From assembly GCF_024127895.1 (NCBI RefSeq), contig NZ_JAMYBK010000005.1:245955-309954 (forward strand): DNA of 64,000 nt. The letters are read 5' to 3'. Below the pieces are notes generated by a model. It saw only the letters and a list, made by a program, of their open reading frames with translations. It did not search any database and was not told the DNA's origin. Numbering within the stretch: position 1 is the stretch's first letter; the number at the start of each line of letters is the position of its first letter. A program made the translations under genes and the position numbers. The stretch is from Pseudomonas guariconensis. GTDB taxonomy: Bacteria > Pseudomonadota > Gammaproteobacteria > Pseudomonadales > Pseudomonadaceae. Of this stretch, positions 10,937 through 20,075 are shown piece after piece.

Positions 10937-12850
10937 ATGTCCGTACGACGCACACGCAAAGACGATGGCAGCCAATGGACCGTGGCCGACAGCCGCAGTG
11001 TTTACGGTATCCGCCATTGGGGCGCTGGTTATTTCGCCATCAATGAAGCCGGGCGCGTCGAAGTGCGCCCCAACGGCCCGGACAGCGCGCCGATCGATCT
11101 CTATGCGCAGATCGACGAGCTGCGCCAGAGCGGTCTTTCCCTGCCGCTGCTGGTGCGCTTCCCCGACATCCTGCAGCACCGCGTGCGCCAACTGACCGGC
11201 GCCTTCGATGCCAACATCGCGCGCCTGGAATACCAGAGCAAGTACACGGCCCTGTACCCGATCAAGGTCAACCAGCAGGAAGCGGTGGTGGAGAACATCA
11301 TCGCTACCCAGAACGTCTCCATCGGCCTGGAGGCCGGCTCCAAGCCCGAGCTGCTGGCGGTGCTGGCGCTGGCGCCGAAGGGCGGTACCATCGTCTGCAA
11401 CGGCTACAAGGACCGCGAGTTCATCCGCCTGGCGCTGATGGGCCAGAAGCTCGGCCACAACGTGTTCATCGTCATCGAGAAGGAGTCCGAGGTCGCCTTG
11501 GTGATCGAGGAGGCTGGCGAGCTCAAGGTCAAGCCGCAGGTCGGGCTGCGCGTGCGCCTGTCGTCGCTGGCATCGAGCAAGTGGGCCGACACCGGGGGCG
11601 AGAAATCCAAGTTCGGCCTGTCGGCCGCCCAGTTGCTCTCGGTGGTGCAGCGCTTCCGTGAGGCCGGCCTCGACCAGGGCATCCGCCTGCTGCACTTCCA
11701 CATGGGGTCGCAGATCGCCAACCTGGCCGACTACCAGCACGGCTTCAAGGAGGCCATCCGCTACTACGGCGAACTGCGCGGCCTGGGCCTGCCGGTGGAT
11801 CATATCGATGTCGGTGGTGGCCTGGGCGTGGACTACGACGGTACTCACTCGCGCAACGCCAGCTCGATCAACTACGACATCGACGACTACGCTGCCGTCG
11901 TGGTCGGCATGCTCAAGGAGTTCTGCGACGCCCAGGGCCTGCCGCACCCGCACATCTTCTCGGAAAGCGGCCGCGCCCTGACCGCGCACCACGCCATGCT
12001 GGTGGTGCAGGTGACCGACGTGGAGAAGCACAACGACGAGGTGCCGACCATCGAGAACAAGGAAAGCCTGCCCGAGAGCGTGCGCTGGCTGGCCGACCTG
12101 CTCGGGCCGACCGACATCGAGATGGTCACCGAGACCTACTGGCGCGCCACCCACTACATGAGCGACGTGGCCGCCCAGTATGCCGATGGCAAGGTTTCGC
12201 TGGCCGAGAAGGCCCTGGCCGAGCAGTGCTACTTCGCCCTCTGCCGGCGCCTGCACAACTCGCTCAAGGCTCGCCAGCGCTCGCACCGCCAGGTGCTCGA
12301 CGAGCTCAACGACAAGCTGGCCGACAAGTACATCTGCAACTTCTCGGTGTTCCAGAGCCTGCCCGACACCTGGGCCATCGGCCAGGTCCTGCCGATCCTG
12401 CCGCTGCATCGCCTGGACGAAGAGCCCCTGCGCCGCGCCGTGTTGCAGGACCTGACCTGCGACTCCGACGGCAAGATCAACCAGTACGTCGACGAGCAGA
12501 GCATCGAGACCAGCCTGCCGGTGCATGGCGTCAAGGAGGGCGAGGACTACCTGCTGGGCATCTTCCTGGTCGGTGCCTACCAGGAGATCCTCGGCGACAT
12601 GCACAACCTGTTCGGCGACACCGACTCGGTGAACATCTACCAGAACGCCGATGGCAGCGTGTACCACGCCGGCATCGAGACCCACGACACCATCGAGGAC
12701 ATGCTGCGCTACGTGCACCTGTCGCCGGAAGAGCTGATGACCCACTACCGCGACAAGGTCGCCAGCGCCAAGATCAGCGCACGGGAGCGCACGCAGTTCC
12801 TCGATGCCCTGCGCCTGGGGCTGACCCGGTCTTCGTATTTGTCTTCGTGA
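10937..12850 (+). CDS. speA: Biosynthetic arginine decarboxylase
   Basis: PLP enzyme converting arginine to agmatine, the first step of one putrescine route. The 637-residue length matches SpeA (~630-660). Visible motifs include the PLP lysine in ALYPIKVNQ (~residue 110), [10 protein letters not shown] (~265), [14 protein letters not shown] and a C-terminal [19 protein letters not shown]. This is the alanine-racemase-fold (fold III) enzyme, not the acid-induced type. It follows yciH by 155 bp and is followed by a hairpin terminator. Confidence 0.96.
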   Translation: MSVRRTRKDDGSQWTVADSRSVYGIRHWGAGYFAINEAGRVEVRPNGPDSAPIDLYAQIDELRQSGLSLPLLVRFPDILQHRVRQLTGAFDANIARLEYQSKYTALYPIKVNQQEAVVENIIATQNVSIGLEAGSKPELLAVLALAPKGGTIVCNGYKDREFIRLALMGQKLGHNVFIVIEKESEVALVIEEAGELKVKPQVGLRVRLSSLASSKWADTGGEKSKFGLSAAQLLSVVQRFREAGLDQGIRLLHFHMGSQIANLADYQHGFKEAIRYYGELRGLGLPVDHIDVGGGLGVDYDGTHSRNASSINYDIDDYAAVVVGMLKEFCDAQGLPHPHIFSESGRALTAHHAMLVVQVTDVEKHNDEVPTIENKESLPESVRWLADLLGPTDIEMVTETYWRATHYMSDVAAQYADGKVSLAEKALAEQCYFALCRRLHNSLKARQRSHRQVLDELNDKLADKYICNFSVFQSLPDTWAIGQVLPILPLHRLDEEPLRRAVLQDLTCDSDGKINQYVDEQSIETSLPVHGVKEGEDYLLGIFLVGAYQEILGDMHNLFGDTDSVNIYQNADGSVYHAGIETHDTIEDMLRYVHLSPEELMTHYRDKVASAKISARERTQFLDALRLGLTRSSYLSS

Positions 12851-12857
12851 TCCAAGG

Positions 12858-12877
12858 GGGCCGCTTTGCGGCCCTTT
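12858..12877 (+). terminator. Hairpin terminator between speA and the MATE gene
   Basis: GGGCCGC (12858-12864) pairs with GCGGCCC (12868-12874) over a TTT loop and is followed by TTT. It lies 8 bp past the speA stop, between convergent genes. The short T tract makes it moderate in strength. Confidence 0.6.
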
Positions 12878-12932
12878 CCGACCGGTCCGGCGTCCCGCAA
12901 GGCCGCTCCCATACGAGGAAGACGGTGGGTGT

Positions 12933-14270
12933 TCAGCGCACCCACTGATCCCTTTGCTGCAGTCGCCAGCCGAGCCAGCCCAGGCTCACCGCCCGCAACC
13001 CCATGAACCCCAGGAACGCCAGCCACAGCCCGTGGTTGCCGAGCCCGCGCATGCCCAGTGCCAGGGGCAGGGCGAGCAGCACGGAAAGCAACATGGCATT
13101 GCGCATTTCCCGTGCCCGGGTGGCGCCGATGAACAGGCCATCGAGCAGGTAGCTCCACACCGCGACCAGCGGCAGCACGGCGAGGTAGGGCAGGAAGGGG
13201 TAGGCGGCCGCGCGCACGCTGTCGATATCGGTCTGCAGATCGATGAACAGGTGCCCACCGAGCAGGAACAGCACGGCGAAGCCCAGGCTGGTGAGCAGCG
13301 ACCAGCCGCAGGCCACCACCATCGCGCGGCGCAGGGCGTCACGGTCGCGGGCGCCGATGGCGTGGCCGCACAGCGCTTCGACGGCATGGGCCAGGCCGTC
13401 GAGGGCGTAGGCGGTGAGCATCAGGCCATTGAGCAGCAGGGCGTTGGCCGCCACCGTGGCTTCGCCCAGCCGCGCGCCCTGGACGGTGACCAGCAGGAAC
13501 ACCAACTGCAACGCCAGGCTGCGCAGGAAGATGTCGCGGTTGACCGACAACAACGGCCGCCAGGCCTGCCAGCGCTTCAGCGCCTGCCAGGCGATGCGCC
13601 CCGGGTAGGCGCGCAGGGCCGGGCGGGTCAGGGCCAGGCCCAGCAGGGCGGCACTCCATTCGGCGATCACCGAGGCGCGTGCCGAGCCCAGGACACCCCA
13701 GCCCAGGCCGAGGACGAACCACAGGTTGAGGACGATGTTGAGCAGGTTGGTGACCAGCAGGATCGCCAGGGGCGCACGGGCGTTCTGGGTGCCGAGGAAC
13801 CAGCCGACCAAGGCATAGCTGGCCAGGGCTGCCGGCAGGCCGAGCAAGCGGGTGTGGAAGAAGTCCTCGGTGGATTGCTGCAGCGCTTCGCTCGGTTGCA
13901 TCGCGTGCAGCGCCAATTGGCTGAAAGGTAGGGCCAGCAGGCCGATCAGCAGGGCGAAGGCGAGCGCGAGCAGCAGCCCCTGCACCAGCACCTGGCGCAG
14001 CGCGGCACCATCGGCGCGCCCGGCGGCCTGGGCGGCGAAGCCGGTGGAGCCCATGCGCAGGAAACCCATCAGCCCGACCATGAAGGTGAACAGGGTGGCG
14101 CCCACCGCCACCGCCCCCAGCTGGTGGGCATGGGGCAGGTGGCCGATCACTGTGCTGTCGACCAAGGCCACCAGCGGCACCGAGACGTTGGACAGGATCA
14201 TCGGTGCGGCCAGGGCCCAGACCTTGCGGTGGGTACGGCGGTCGCGCCAATCGGTGGACAGTTGGGACAT
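12933..14270 (-). CDS. MATE-family efflux transporter, DinF-like
   Basis: Sodium- or proton-coupled multidrug/toxin exporter of the inner membrane. The 445-residue product has about twelve hydrophobic segments, beginning WALAAPMILSNVSVPLVALVDSTVIGH, the MATE first helix. AGGAG precedes the ATG at a proper distance (minus strand, ~14276-14280). The short length and N-terminal sequence resemble the DinF subgroup. No linked regulator is visible; a REP pair separates it from the divergent alpha-2-macroglobulin gene. Substrate unknown. Confidence 0.9.
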   Translation of the reverse strand: MSQLSTDWRDRRTHRKVWALAAPMILSNVSVPLVALVDSTVIGHLPHAHQLGAVAVGATLFTFMVGLMGFLRMGSTGFAAQAAGRADGAALRQVLVQGLLLALAFALLIGLLALPFSQLALHAMQPSEALQQSTEDFFHTRLLGLPAALASYALVGWFLGTQNARAPLAILLVTNLLNIVLNLWFVLGLGWGVLGSARASVIAEWSAALLGLALTRPALRAYPGRIAWQALKRWQAWRPLLSVNRDIFLRSLALQLVFLLVTVQGARLGEATVAANALLLNGLMLTAYALDGLAHAVEALCGHAIGARDRDALRRAMVVACGWSLLTSLGFAVLFLLGGHLFIDLQTDIDSVRAAAYPFLPYLAVLPLVAVWSYLLDGLFIGATRAREMRNAMLLSVLLALPLALGMRGLGNHGLWLAFLGFMGLRAVSLGWLGWRLQQRDQWVR

Positions 14271-14313
14271 GCGGGCTCCTGGGCAAGCGTGGGCTGCCTA
14301 TCCTCGACTGGCG

Positions 14314-14397
14314 CTTCGCGGGCAAGCTCCGCAGGGCATGAGCCGATCACACAGGATGTGATGTGCAGGGCCATGGGGAGCGGGCTTGTCCGCGAAG
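14314..14397. repeat. Inverted REP pair
   Basis: CTTCGCGGGCAAGCTCCGC (14314-14332) and its inverted relative GAGCGGGCTTGTCCGCGAAG (14378-14397) face each other across ~45 bp. The core GCGGGCAAGC/GCTTGCCCGC is the common P. putida REP palindrome, here slightly degenerate. It lies between the MATE and alpha-2-macroglobulin genes. Confidence 0.7.
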
Positions 14398-14530
14398 TGC
14401 CGAGCGCGTGATTCCATACACCGCACTGGCTAGGCAAACGCGCATTCTAGCGGCCGGGCCGCAGGTACGCCCCCTGCCGTTGCGCTATAGTTGCGCCCTT
14501 ACGTACATGCTGCCGAAGAGTTTCCTTCCC

Positions 14531-17500
14531 ATGCTCGACAAAGGATTGTTGCTGGCCTGCGTGCTGGCCCTGCTCAGTGCCTGTGATTCTTCCTCGCCGG
14601 ACAAGCAGCCCGCGCCCGCCGAAAAGCCGGCCGCCACTGCCCCTGCCGAAACCGCCGCACCCAGGCAAGAAGACCCGGCCGCCCTCGCCAAGCGCTACGA
14701 AGGCCGTGAGCTGACCGTGCTGGACGTCTCGGAGGTCCAGCTCGACGGCGCCAGCAGCCTGTCGATCAGCTTCTCCGCGCCGTTGGATGCCAACCAGGAC
14801 TTCGCCGCCAAGGTGCACCTGGTCGACACCGTCAAGGGCAAGGTCGACGGTGCCTGGGAGCTTGCCGAGAACCAGATGGAGCTGCGCCTGCGCCACCTGG
14901 AACCCCAGCGCAAGCTGGTGCTGACCGTCGACAAGGGCCTGCTGGCGGTCAATGGCAAGCGCCTGGAGAAGGAGTCGATCAGTCGCCTGGAAACCCGCGA
15001 CCTGCAACCCACCGTGGGCTTCGCCAGTCGTGGTTCGCTGCTGCCCACGCGCCTGGCAGAAGGGCTGCCGGTGATCGCCCTGAACGTCGACAAGGTCGAC
15101 GTGGAGTTCTTCCGCATCAAGCCGGACATGCTCTCCAGTTTCCTGGTCAACTGGGGCCGCAACAGCAGCCTGTACGACTACCAGTCGAAGGAGACCCTGG
15201 AGATGGCCGACCTGGTCTACAGCGGCCGCTTCGACCTCAACCCGGCACGCAACACCCGTGAAACCGTGTTGCTGCCGATCGCCGGGATCAAGCCGTTGCA
15301 GGAGCCAGGCGTGTACTTGGCGGTGATGCGCGCCTCGGGTACCTACGACTACTCGCAGCCGGCGACCCTGTTCACCCTCAGCGACATCGGCGTTTCCGCC
15401 CACCGTTACCGCGACCGCCTGGACGTGTTCGCCCAGGCCCTGGAGGGCGGCAAGGCACTGGCAGGCGTGAACCTGGAACTGCACGACGGCAAGGGCAAGC
15501 TGCTGGCCCAGGCCGAGACCGACGGTCGCGGCCATGCCCAGTTGCCGATCACGCCCAAGGCCGACACCCTGATCGCCACCCAGGGCGTGCACACCACCCT
15601 GCTGCGCTTGAACACCGCTGCCCTGGACCTGGCCGAGTTCGATATCACCGGCCCCCAGGCCAACCCGCTGCAGTTCTTCATCTTCGGCCCGCGCGACCTG
15701 TATCGTCCGGGCGAGACCGTGCTGCTCAATGGCCTGCTGCGCGACCAGGACGGCAAGCCGGTGAAGGCCCAGCCGGTGACCGTGGAGGTCCGCCGGCCCG
15801 ATGAGCAGGTCAGCCGCAAGTTCGTCTGGGAGGCCGATGCCAATGGCCTGTACCAGTATCAGTTGCAACTGGCGGGCGAGGCGCCGACAGGTCGCTGGCA
15901 GTTGTTGCTCGACCTGGGCGGCGGGCGCAAGCAGGTCCATGAGTTCCTCGTCGAAGACTTCCTGCCCGAGCGCCTGGCCCTCGAGCTCAAGGGCAGCAGC
16001 ACGCCGCTGAGCCCGGAGCAGACGGCCCATGTCCACGTCAATGGCCGCTACCTCTATGGCGCCCCGGCCGCCGGCAACCGCCTGAGCGGGCAGGCCTACC
16101 TGCGCCCTCTGCGCGAGGCGGTACCGGCGTTGCCGGGCTACCAGTTCGGCTCGGTCACCGAGAGCGAGCTCAACCAGGACCTGGAACTGGACGAAGTCAC
16201 CCTCGACCAGGCCGGCAAGGCCCGTCTGGACATCGAGAGCCGCTGGGCCGAGGCCCGTTCGCCCCTGCAACTGACCGTCCAGGCCAGCCTGCAAGAGTCT
16301 GGCGGCCGGCCGATCACCCGCCGTCTCGAGCAGCCGATCTGGCCAGCCGAGCGCCTGCCGGGGCTGCGCGGCCTGTTCGACGGCGACGAGACCGATGGCG
16401 ATGCCCCGGTGCAGTTCGAGTTCCTGGTGGCCGACCGCGAAGGCCACAAGCTGGCCGCCGATGCGCTCAAGGTGCGCTTGGTCCGCGAGCGCCGCGACTA
16501 CTACTGGAACTACTCCCAGAGTGACGGCTGGAGCTACAACTACAACGAGAAGTTCCTCACCCAGAGCGAGGAGACCGTCAGCGTCAAGGCCGGGGGTACC
16601 GCCAAGCTGAGCTTCCAGGTCGAGTGGGGACCGTACCGGGTCGAGGTGGAAGATCCGCAGACCGGGCTGGTCTCCAGCGCGCGTTTCTGGGCCGGCTACC
16701 GCGCCCAGGACAACGCCGAAGGCGGTGCGGTGCGCCCAGACCAGGTCAAGCTGGCCCTGGACAAACCGGCCTATGCCGACGGCGCCACCGCCAAGGTCAC
16801 CGTGACCCCGCCAGCCGCCGGCAGCGGCTACCTGATGATCGAGTCCAGTGACGGTCCGCTGTGGTGGCAGGAGATCGAGGTGCCTGCCGAGGGCAAGGCC
16901 TTCGACGTGCAACTGGACAAGAACTGGGCGCGCCATGACCTGTACATCAGCGCGCTGGTGATCCGCCCCGGCGAGCGCAAGGCCAACGCCACGCCCAAGC
17001 GCGCCGTGGGTGTGCTGCACCTGCCACTGGAGCGCACCGAGCGCAAGCTCGCCCTGACCTTGCAGGCGCCGGAGAAGATGCGGCCCAAGCAGCCACTGAC
17101 GGTGAAGTTCAAGGCCGCCAATGCCGATGGCAGTACGCCCAGGCACGTGCATGTGCTGTTGTCTGCGGTGGACGTGGGCATCCTCAACATCACCGACTTC
17201 AAGACCCCCGACCCGTTCGCCAGCCTGTTCGGCCGCAAGGCCTACGGCGCCGACCAACTGGACATCTACGGCCAGTTGATCGAAGCCGGCCAGGGCCGCC
17301 TGGCGAGCCTGGCATTCGGTGGCGACGCGGCCATGGCCAAGGGCGGCAAGCGCCCCAACACCACGGTGACCATCGTCGCCCAGCAGAGCCTGCCGGTGAC
17401 CCTCGATGCGCAGGGCGAGGGCCAGGCCACCGTCGAGATCCCCGACTTCAATGGCGAGTTGCGCCTGATGGCCCAGGCCTGGAGCGACGATCGCTTCGGC

Positions 17501-19435
17501 ATGGCCGAAGGCAAGACGGTGGTTGCCGCACCGCTGATCGCCGAACTGTCGACACCGCGCTTTCTCGCCGGCGGCGACCGCACCAGCCTGGCCCTGGATC
17601 TGGCCAACCTGTCGGGGCGGGCCCAGCAGTTGAGCGTGCAGGTCAGCGCCGGGGGCCAGTTGACCCTGGCCGGCGAGGGCTCGCAGAGCGTCAGCCTGGC
17701 CGAGGGCCAGCGCAAGACCTTGCTGATCCCGGTGCAGGCCCAGGGCGGCCTCGGCCAGGGCAAGGTGCAGGTGCGGGTCGAGGGCCTGCAATTGCCGGGT
17801 GAACCGGTCAACGCCTTCGAGCGTGAGTGGACCCTGGGCATTCGACCGGCCTACCCAGCGATGCTCAAGCACTATCGCGTCGCCTTGAAGGACCAGCCCT
17901 GGACCTTGCCGGAAGGCGACCTGGCGGCGTTCGAACCGGCCGGCCTGGAAGCCAGCCTGGCGCTTTCCAGCCGCCCGCCGCTGAACCTCGCCGAGCAGAT
18001 CCGCGCCCTCGAGGCATACCCCTACGGCTGCCTGGAGCAGACCGCCAGCGGGCTGTACCCGTCGCTCTATGCCGATGCCGAGAGCCTCAAGCGCCTGGGC
18101 ATCAAGGGCGAGCCGGCCGATGTGCGCAAGCGCAAGATCGAGATGGGCATCGAGCACCTGCTGGGCATGCAGCGCTACAACGGCAGCTTCGGCCTGTGGA
18201 GCTCGGACAGCGAAGAGGAATACTGGTTGACCGCCTATGTCACCGATTTCCTCCTGCGCGCCCGCGAGCAGGGCTTCGGCGTGCCGGCCGAGGCGCTGAA
18301 GAAGGCCAACGAGCGCCTGTTGCGCTACGTGCAGGAGCGCAACCTGATCGAGGTGGACTACAGCCAGAACGCCGATCACACCCGCTTTGCCGTGCAGGCC
18401 TACGCGGCCCTGGTGCTGGCGCGCAACCAGCAGGCTCCGCTGGGCGCTCTGCGCAGCCTGTTCGAACGGCGCAGCGATGCCCGCTCCGGCCTGCCCTTGG
18501 TGCAACTGGCGGTGGCGCTGGACAAGATGGGCGACAAGCCTCGTGCCCAGCAGGCGCTGCAGGCAGGCCTGGGTGCCGGCCGCAGCGAGGGCTGGATGGC
18601 CGACTATGGCAGTGCCCTGCGTGACCAGGCGCTGATCCTGGCATTGCTGCAGGAGAACGAGCTGGCCAGCGACCAGGTCGACCAACGCCTGTTCGCGCTG
18701 TCTGACGAACTGGCGGCCAATCGCTGGCTGTCGACCCAGGAGCGCAACGCCCTGTACCTGGCCGGCCGCGGCCTGCTGGGCAAGCCGGAAGGCCAGTGGC
18801 AGGCACGCCTGGACAGCGCTGGGGAGGTTCGCGCGTTCAACAATGCCGAGTCGGGCATGAAGCTCGAAGGGGCGCTGCTGAGGTCGCCGCTGACCGTGCA
18901 GAATGAAGGCAGCGAGACGCTCTACCAGCAACTGACCCTCTCCGGCTATCCGCGTCAAGCACCGGCGGCAGGCGGCAATGGCCTGGAGATCCGCCGTGAG
19001 TACCTGGGCATGAACGGCCAGCCATTGGACCTGCGCAACCTGCGCAGTGGCGACCTGGTGCTGGTGCACCTGGCGCTGAAGGCCAGTACCCAGGTGCCGG
19101 ATGCGCTGGTGGTCGACCTGCTGCCGGCGGGCCTGGAGCTGGAGAACCAGAACCTGGCGCAGAGCGCTGCCAGCCTGGACAACGCCAGCAGCACGGTGAA
19201 GCAGTGGCGCGAATCGATGCAGAACGCCAACGTGGTGCATCAGGAGTTCCGCGACGACCGCTATGTGGCGGCGCTCAAGCTCGACAGCTATGGCACCACG
19301 CACCTGTTGTACCTGGCCCGGGCGGTGACGCCAGGCACCTACCGCGTGCCGCCGCCGCAGGTGGAGTCGATGTACCGGCCGAACTTGCAGGCGGTCGGGG
19401 AAGGGCAGGGGGAGGTGATCGTTAGAGGTCGCTGA
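14531..19435 (+). CDS. yfhM: Bacterial alpha-2-macroglobulin lipoprotein with thioester
   Basis: Large periplasmic protease trap, thought to protect the cell from foreign peptidases. The 1634-residue protein starts with a lipoprotein signal, lipobox LLSAC (mature Cys ~17), then a Pro/Ala-rich spacer, several MG domains, and the intact thioester motif GCLEQT about residue 1168. C-terminal alpha-helical and receptor-type regions follow. The start at 14531 puts the lipobox at the normal distance; ATG 14507 is the alternative, and the frame extends back to 14363 without support. PBP1C is encoded 640 bp downstream. The pair is widely linked and is thought to act together in envelope defence or repair; that role is from family knowledge. 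Confidence 0.93.
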   Translation: MLDKGLLLACVLALLSACDSSSPDKQPAPAEKPAATAPAETAAPRQEDPAALAKRYEGRELTVLDVSEVQLDGASSLSISFSAPLDANQDFAAKVHLVDTVKGKVDGAWELAENQMELRLRHLEPQRKLVLTVDKGLLAVNGKRLEKESISRLETRDLQPTVGFASRGSLLPTRLAEGLPVIALNVDKVDVEFFRIKPDMLSSFLVNWGRNSSLYDYQSKETLEMADLVYSGRFDLNPARNTRETVLLPIAGIKPLQEPGVYLAVMRASGTYDYSQPATLFTLSDIGVSAHRYRDRLDVFAQALEGGKALAGVNLELHDGKGKLLAQAETDGRGHAQLPITPKADTLIATQGVHTTLLRLNTAALDLAEFDITGPQANPLQFFIFGPRDLYRPGETVLLNGLLRDQDGKPVKAQPVTVEVRRPDEQVSRKFVWEADANGLYQYQLQLAGEAPTGRWQLLLDLGGGRKQVHEFLVEDFLPERLALELKGSSTPLSPEQTAHVHVNGRYLYGAPAAGNRLSGQAYLRPLREAVPALPGYQFGSVTESELNQDLELDEVTLDQAGKARLDIESRWAEARSPLQLTVQASLQESGGRPITRRLEQPIWPAERLPGLRGLFDGDETDGDAPVQFEFLVADREGHKLAADALKVRLVRERRDYYWNYSQSDGWSYNYNEKFLTQSEETVSVKAGGTAKLSFQVEWGPYRVEVEDPQTGLVSSARFWAGYRAQDNAEGGAVRPDQVKLALDKPAYADGATAKVTVTPPAAGSGYLMIESSDGPLWWQEIEVPAEGKAFDVQLDKNWARHDLYISALVIRPGERKANATPKRAVGVLHLPLERTERKLALTLQAPEKMRPKQPLTVKFKAANADGSTPRHVHVLLSAVDVGILNITDFKTPDPFASLFGRKAYGADQLDIYGQLIEAGQGRLASLAFGGDAAMAKGGKRPNTTVTIVAQQSLPVTLDAQGEGQATVEIPDFNGELRLMAQAWSDDRFGMAEGKTVVAAPLIAELSTPRFLAGGDRTSLALDLANLSGRAQQLSVQVSAGGQLTLAGEGSQSVSLAEGQRKTLLIPVQAQGGLGQGKVQVRVEGLQLPGEPVNAFEREWTLGIRPAYPAMLKHYRVALKDQPWTLPEGDLAAFEPAGLEASLALSSRPPLNLAEQIRALEAYPYGCLEQTASGLYPSLYADAESLKRLGIKGEPADVRKRKIEMGIEHLLGMQRYNGSFGLWSSDSEEEYWLTAYVTDFLLRAREQGFGVPAEALKKANERLLRYVQERNLIEVDYSQNADHTRFAVQAYAALVLARNQQAPLGALRSLFERRSDARSGLPLVQLAVALDKMGDKPRAQQALQAGLGAGRSEGWMADYGSALRDQALILALLQENELASDQVDQRLFALSDELAANRWLSTQERNALYLAGRGLLGKPEGQWQARLDSAGEVRAFNNAESGMKLEGALLRSPLTVQNEGSETLYQQLTLSGYPRQAPAAGGNGLEIRREYLGMNGQPLDLRNLRSGDLVLVHLALKASTQVPDALVVDLLPAGLELENQNLAQSAASLDNASSTVKQWRESMQNANVVHQEFRDDRYVAALKLDSYGTTHLLYLARAVTPGTYRVPPPQVESMYRPNLQAVGEGQGEVIVRGR

Positions 19436-19520
19436 CGTTCGAGCTTCGAGCCGCAAGCTGCAAGCGGTAGAAAAAAACAGCCGGCGCCGGCCAGTGCGGG
19501 CAGTGGTGACTTTCAGATTT

Positions 19521-19643
19521 TGGGGGCGTTGCGCGCCCCTTCGCCGGCAAGCCCCACAGGGGCTTGTGGTGTTCGCGAATCATGTGCCATGCAGCGGGCC
19601 TTGTGGGAGCCGGCTTGCCGGCGATGGGCTGCAAAGCAGCCCC
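19521..19643. repeat. Inverted REP doublet
   Basis: Left arm GCGCCCCTTCGCCGGCAAGC (about 19532-19551) is faced by a right arm TTGTGGGAGCCGGCTTGCCG (19601-19620). The right arm is followed by a GGGCTGC-AAA-GCAGCCC hairpin. The 269-bp gap between the macroglobulin gene and the small membrane protein holds nothing else I can support. Confidence 0.75.
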
Positions 19644-19704
19644 ACTGCCGCCTAACAGGCTGGCCAGGCTGCTATTGGCCTTTCTTGCAGCTTGTGTTCC
19701 GCTA

Positions 19705-19998
19705 CTAGTGCACCACCCAGCTCAACACCCACAGCCCGAGCAGTAACCAGATGATCCCGAGGATGATCGAGGCACGCATGAACGCGCGCACCGCCGAGTA
19801 CAGCAGCATCAGGCCAATGACCAGCGCGAGGATGCTGACCAGCGAGGTGTCCATCCCCAGCGTGCGTGCCAGGCCATCGATGAAATTACCCCCGGCGTTG
19901 GCCAGCAGGTTGAACAGGCCGCTCAATCCGTCGACGATGAAGCGGATCAACGAACCCAGTGCCTGGCCCAGCCACTCGAAAAAACCTTCTACATGCAT
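19705..19998 (-). CDS. Small membrane protein of unknown function
   Basis: A 97-residue protein. The N-terminal ~45 residues are amphipathic and Gly/Phe-rich (GFFEWLGQALGSLIRF). Two hydrophobic segments follow, VSILALVIGLMLLYSAVRAF and ASIILGIIWLLLGLWVLSW. I do not recognise a domain. The ATG at 19998 is preceded by AGGAAG on the minus strand (~20006-20010), which supports it as a real gene. It lies on the opposite strand between the macroglobulin and pbpC genes and starts divergently from pbpC. Confidence 0.7.
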   Translation of the reverse strand: MHVEGFFEWLGQALGSLIRFIVDGLSGLFNLLANAGGNFIDGLARTLGMDTSLVSILALVIGLMLLYSAVRAFMRASIILGIIWLLLGLWVLSWVVH

Positions 19999-20075
19999 AG
20001 TCGCTTCCTGATGATCGAATCGGCGTGGGTGCCGTTCCCAAGCCTTTGGCCATTAGCTGGCCAGGTCGGTTCCCG

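Noticed and set aside
14346..14362. ATCACA-N5-TGTGAT dyad
   Set aside because: The half-sites are in the opposite order to a CRP/Vfr site, and it lies between REP arms, so it is most likely the loop of that repeat.
14447..19456. A 1669-residue open frame opposite the alpha-2-macroglobulin gene
   Set aside because: Repetitive Gln/Leu/His-rich translation typical of GC-rich antisense frames; the plus frame has a lipobox and thioester motif.
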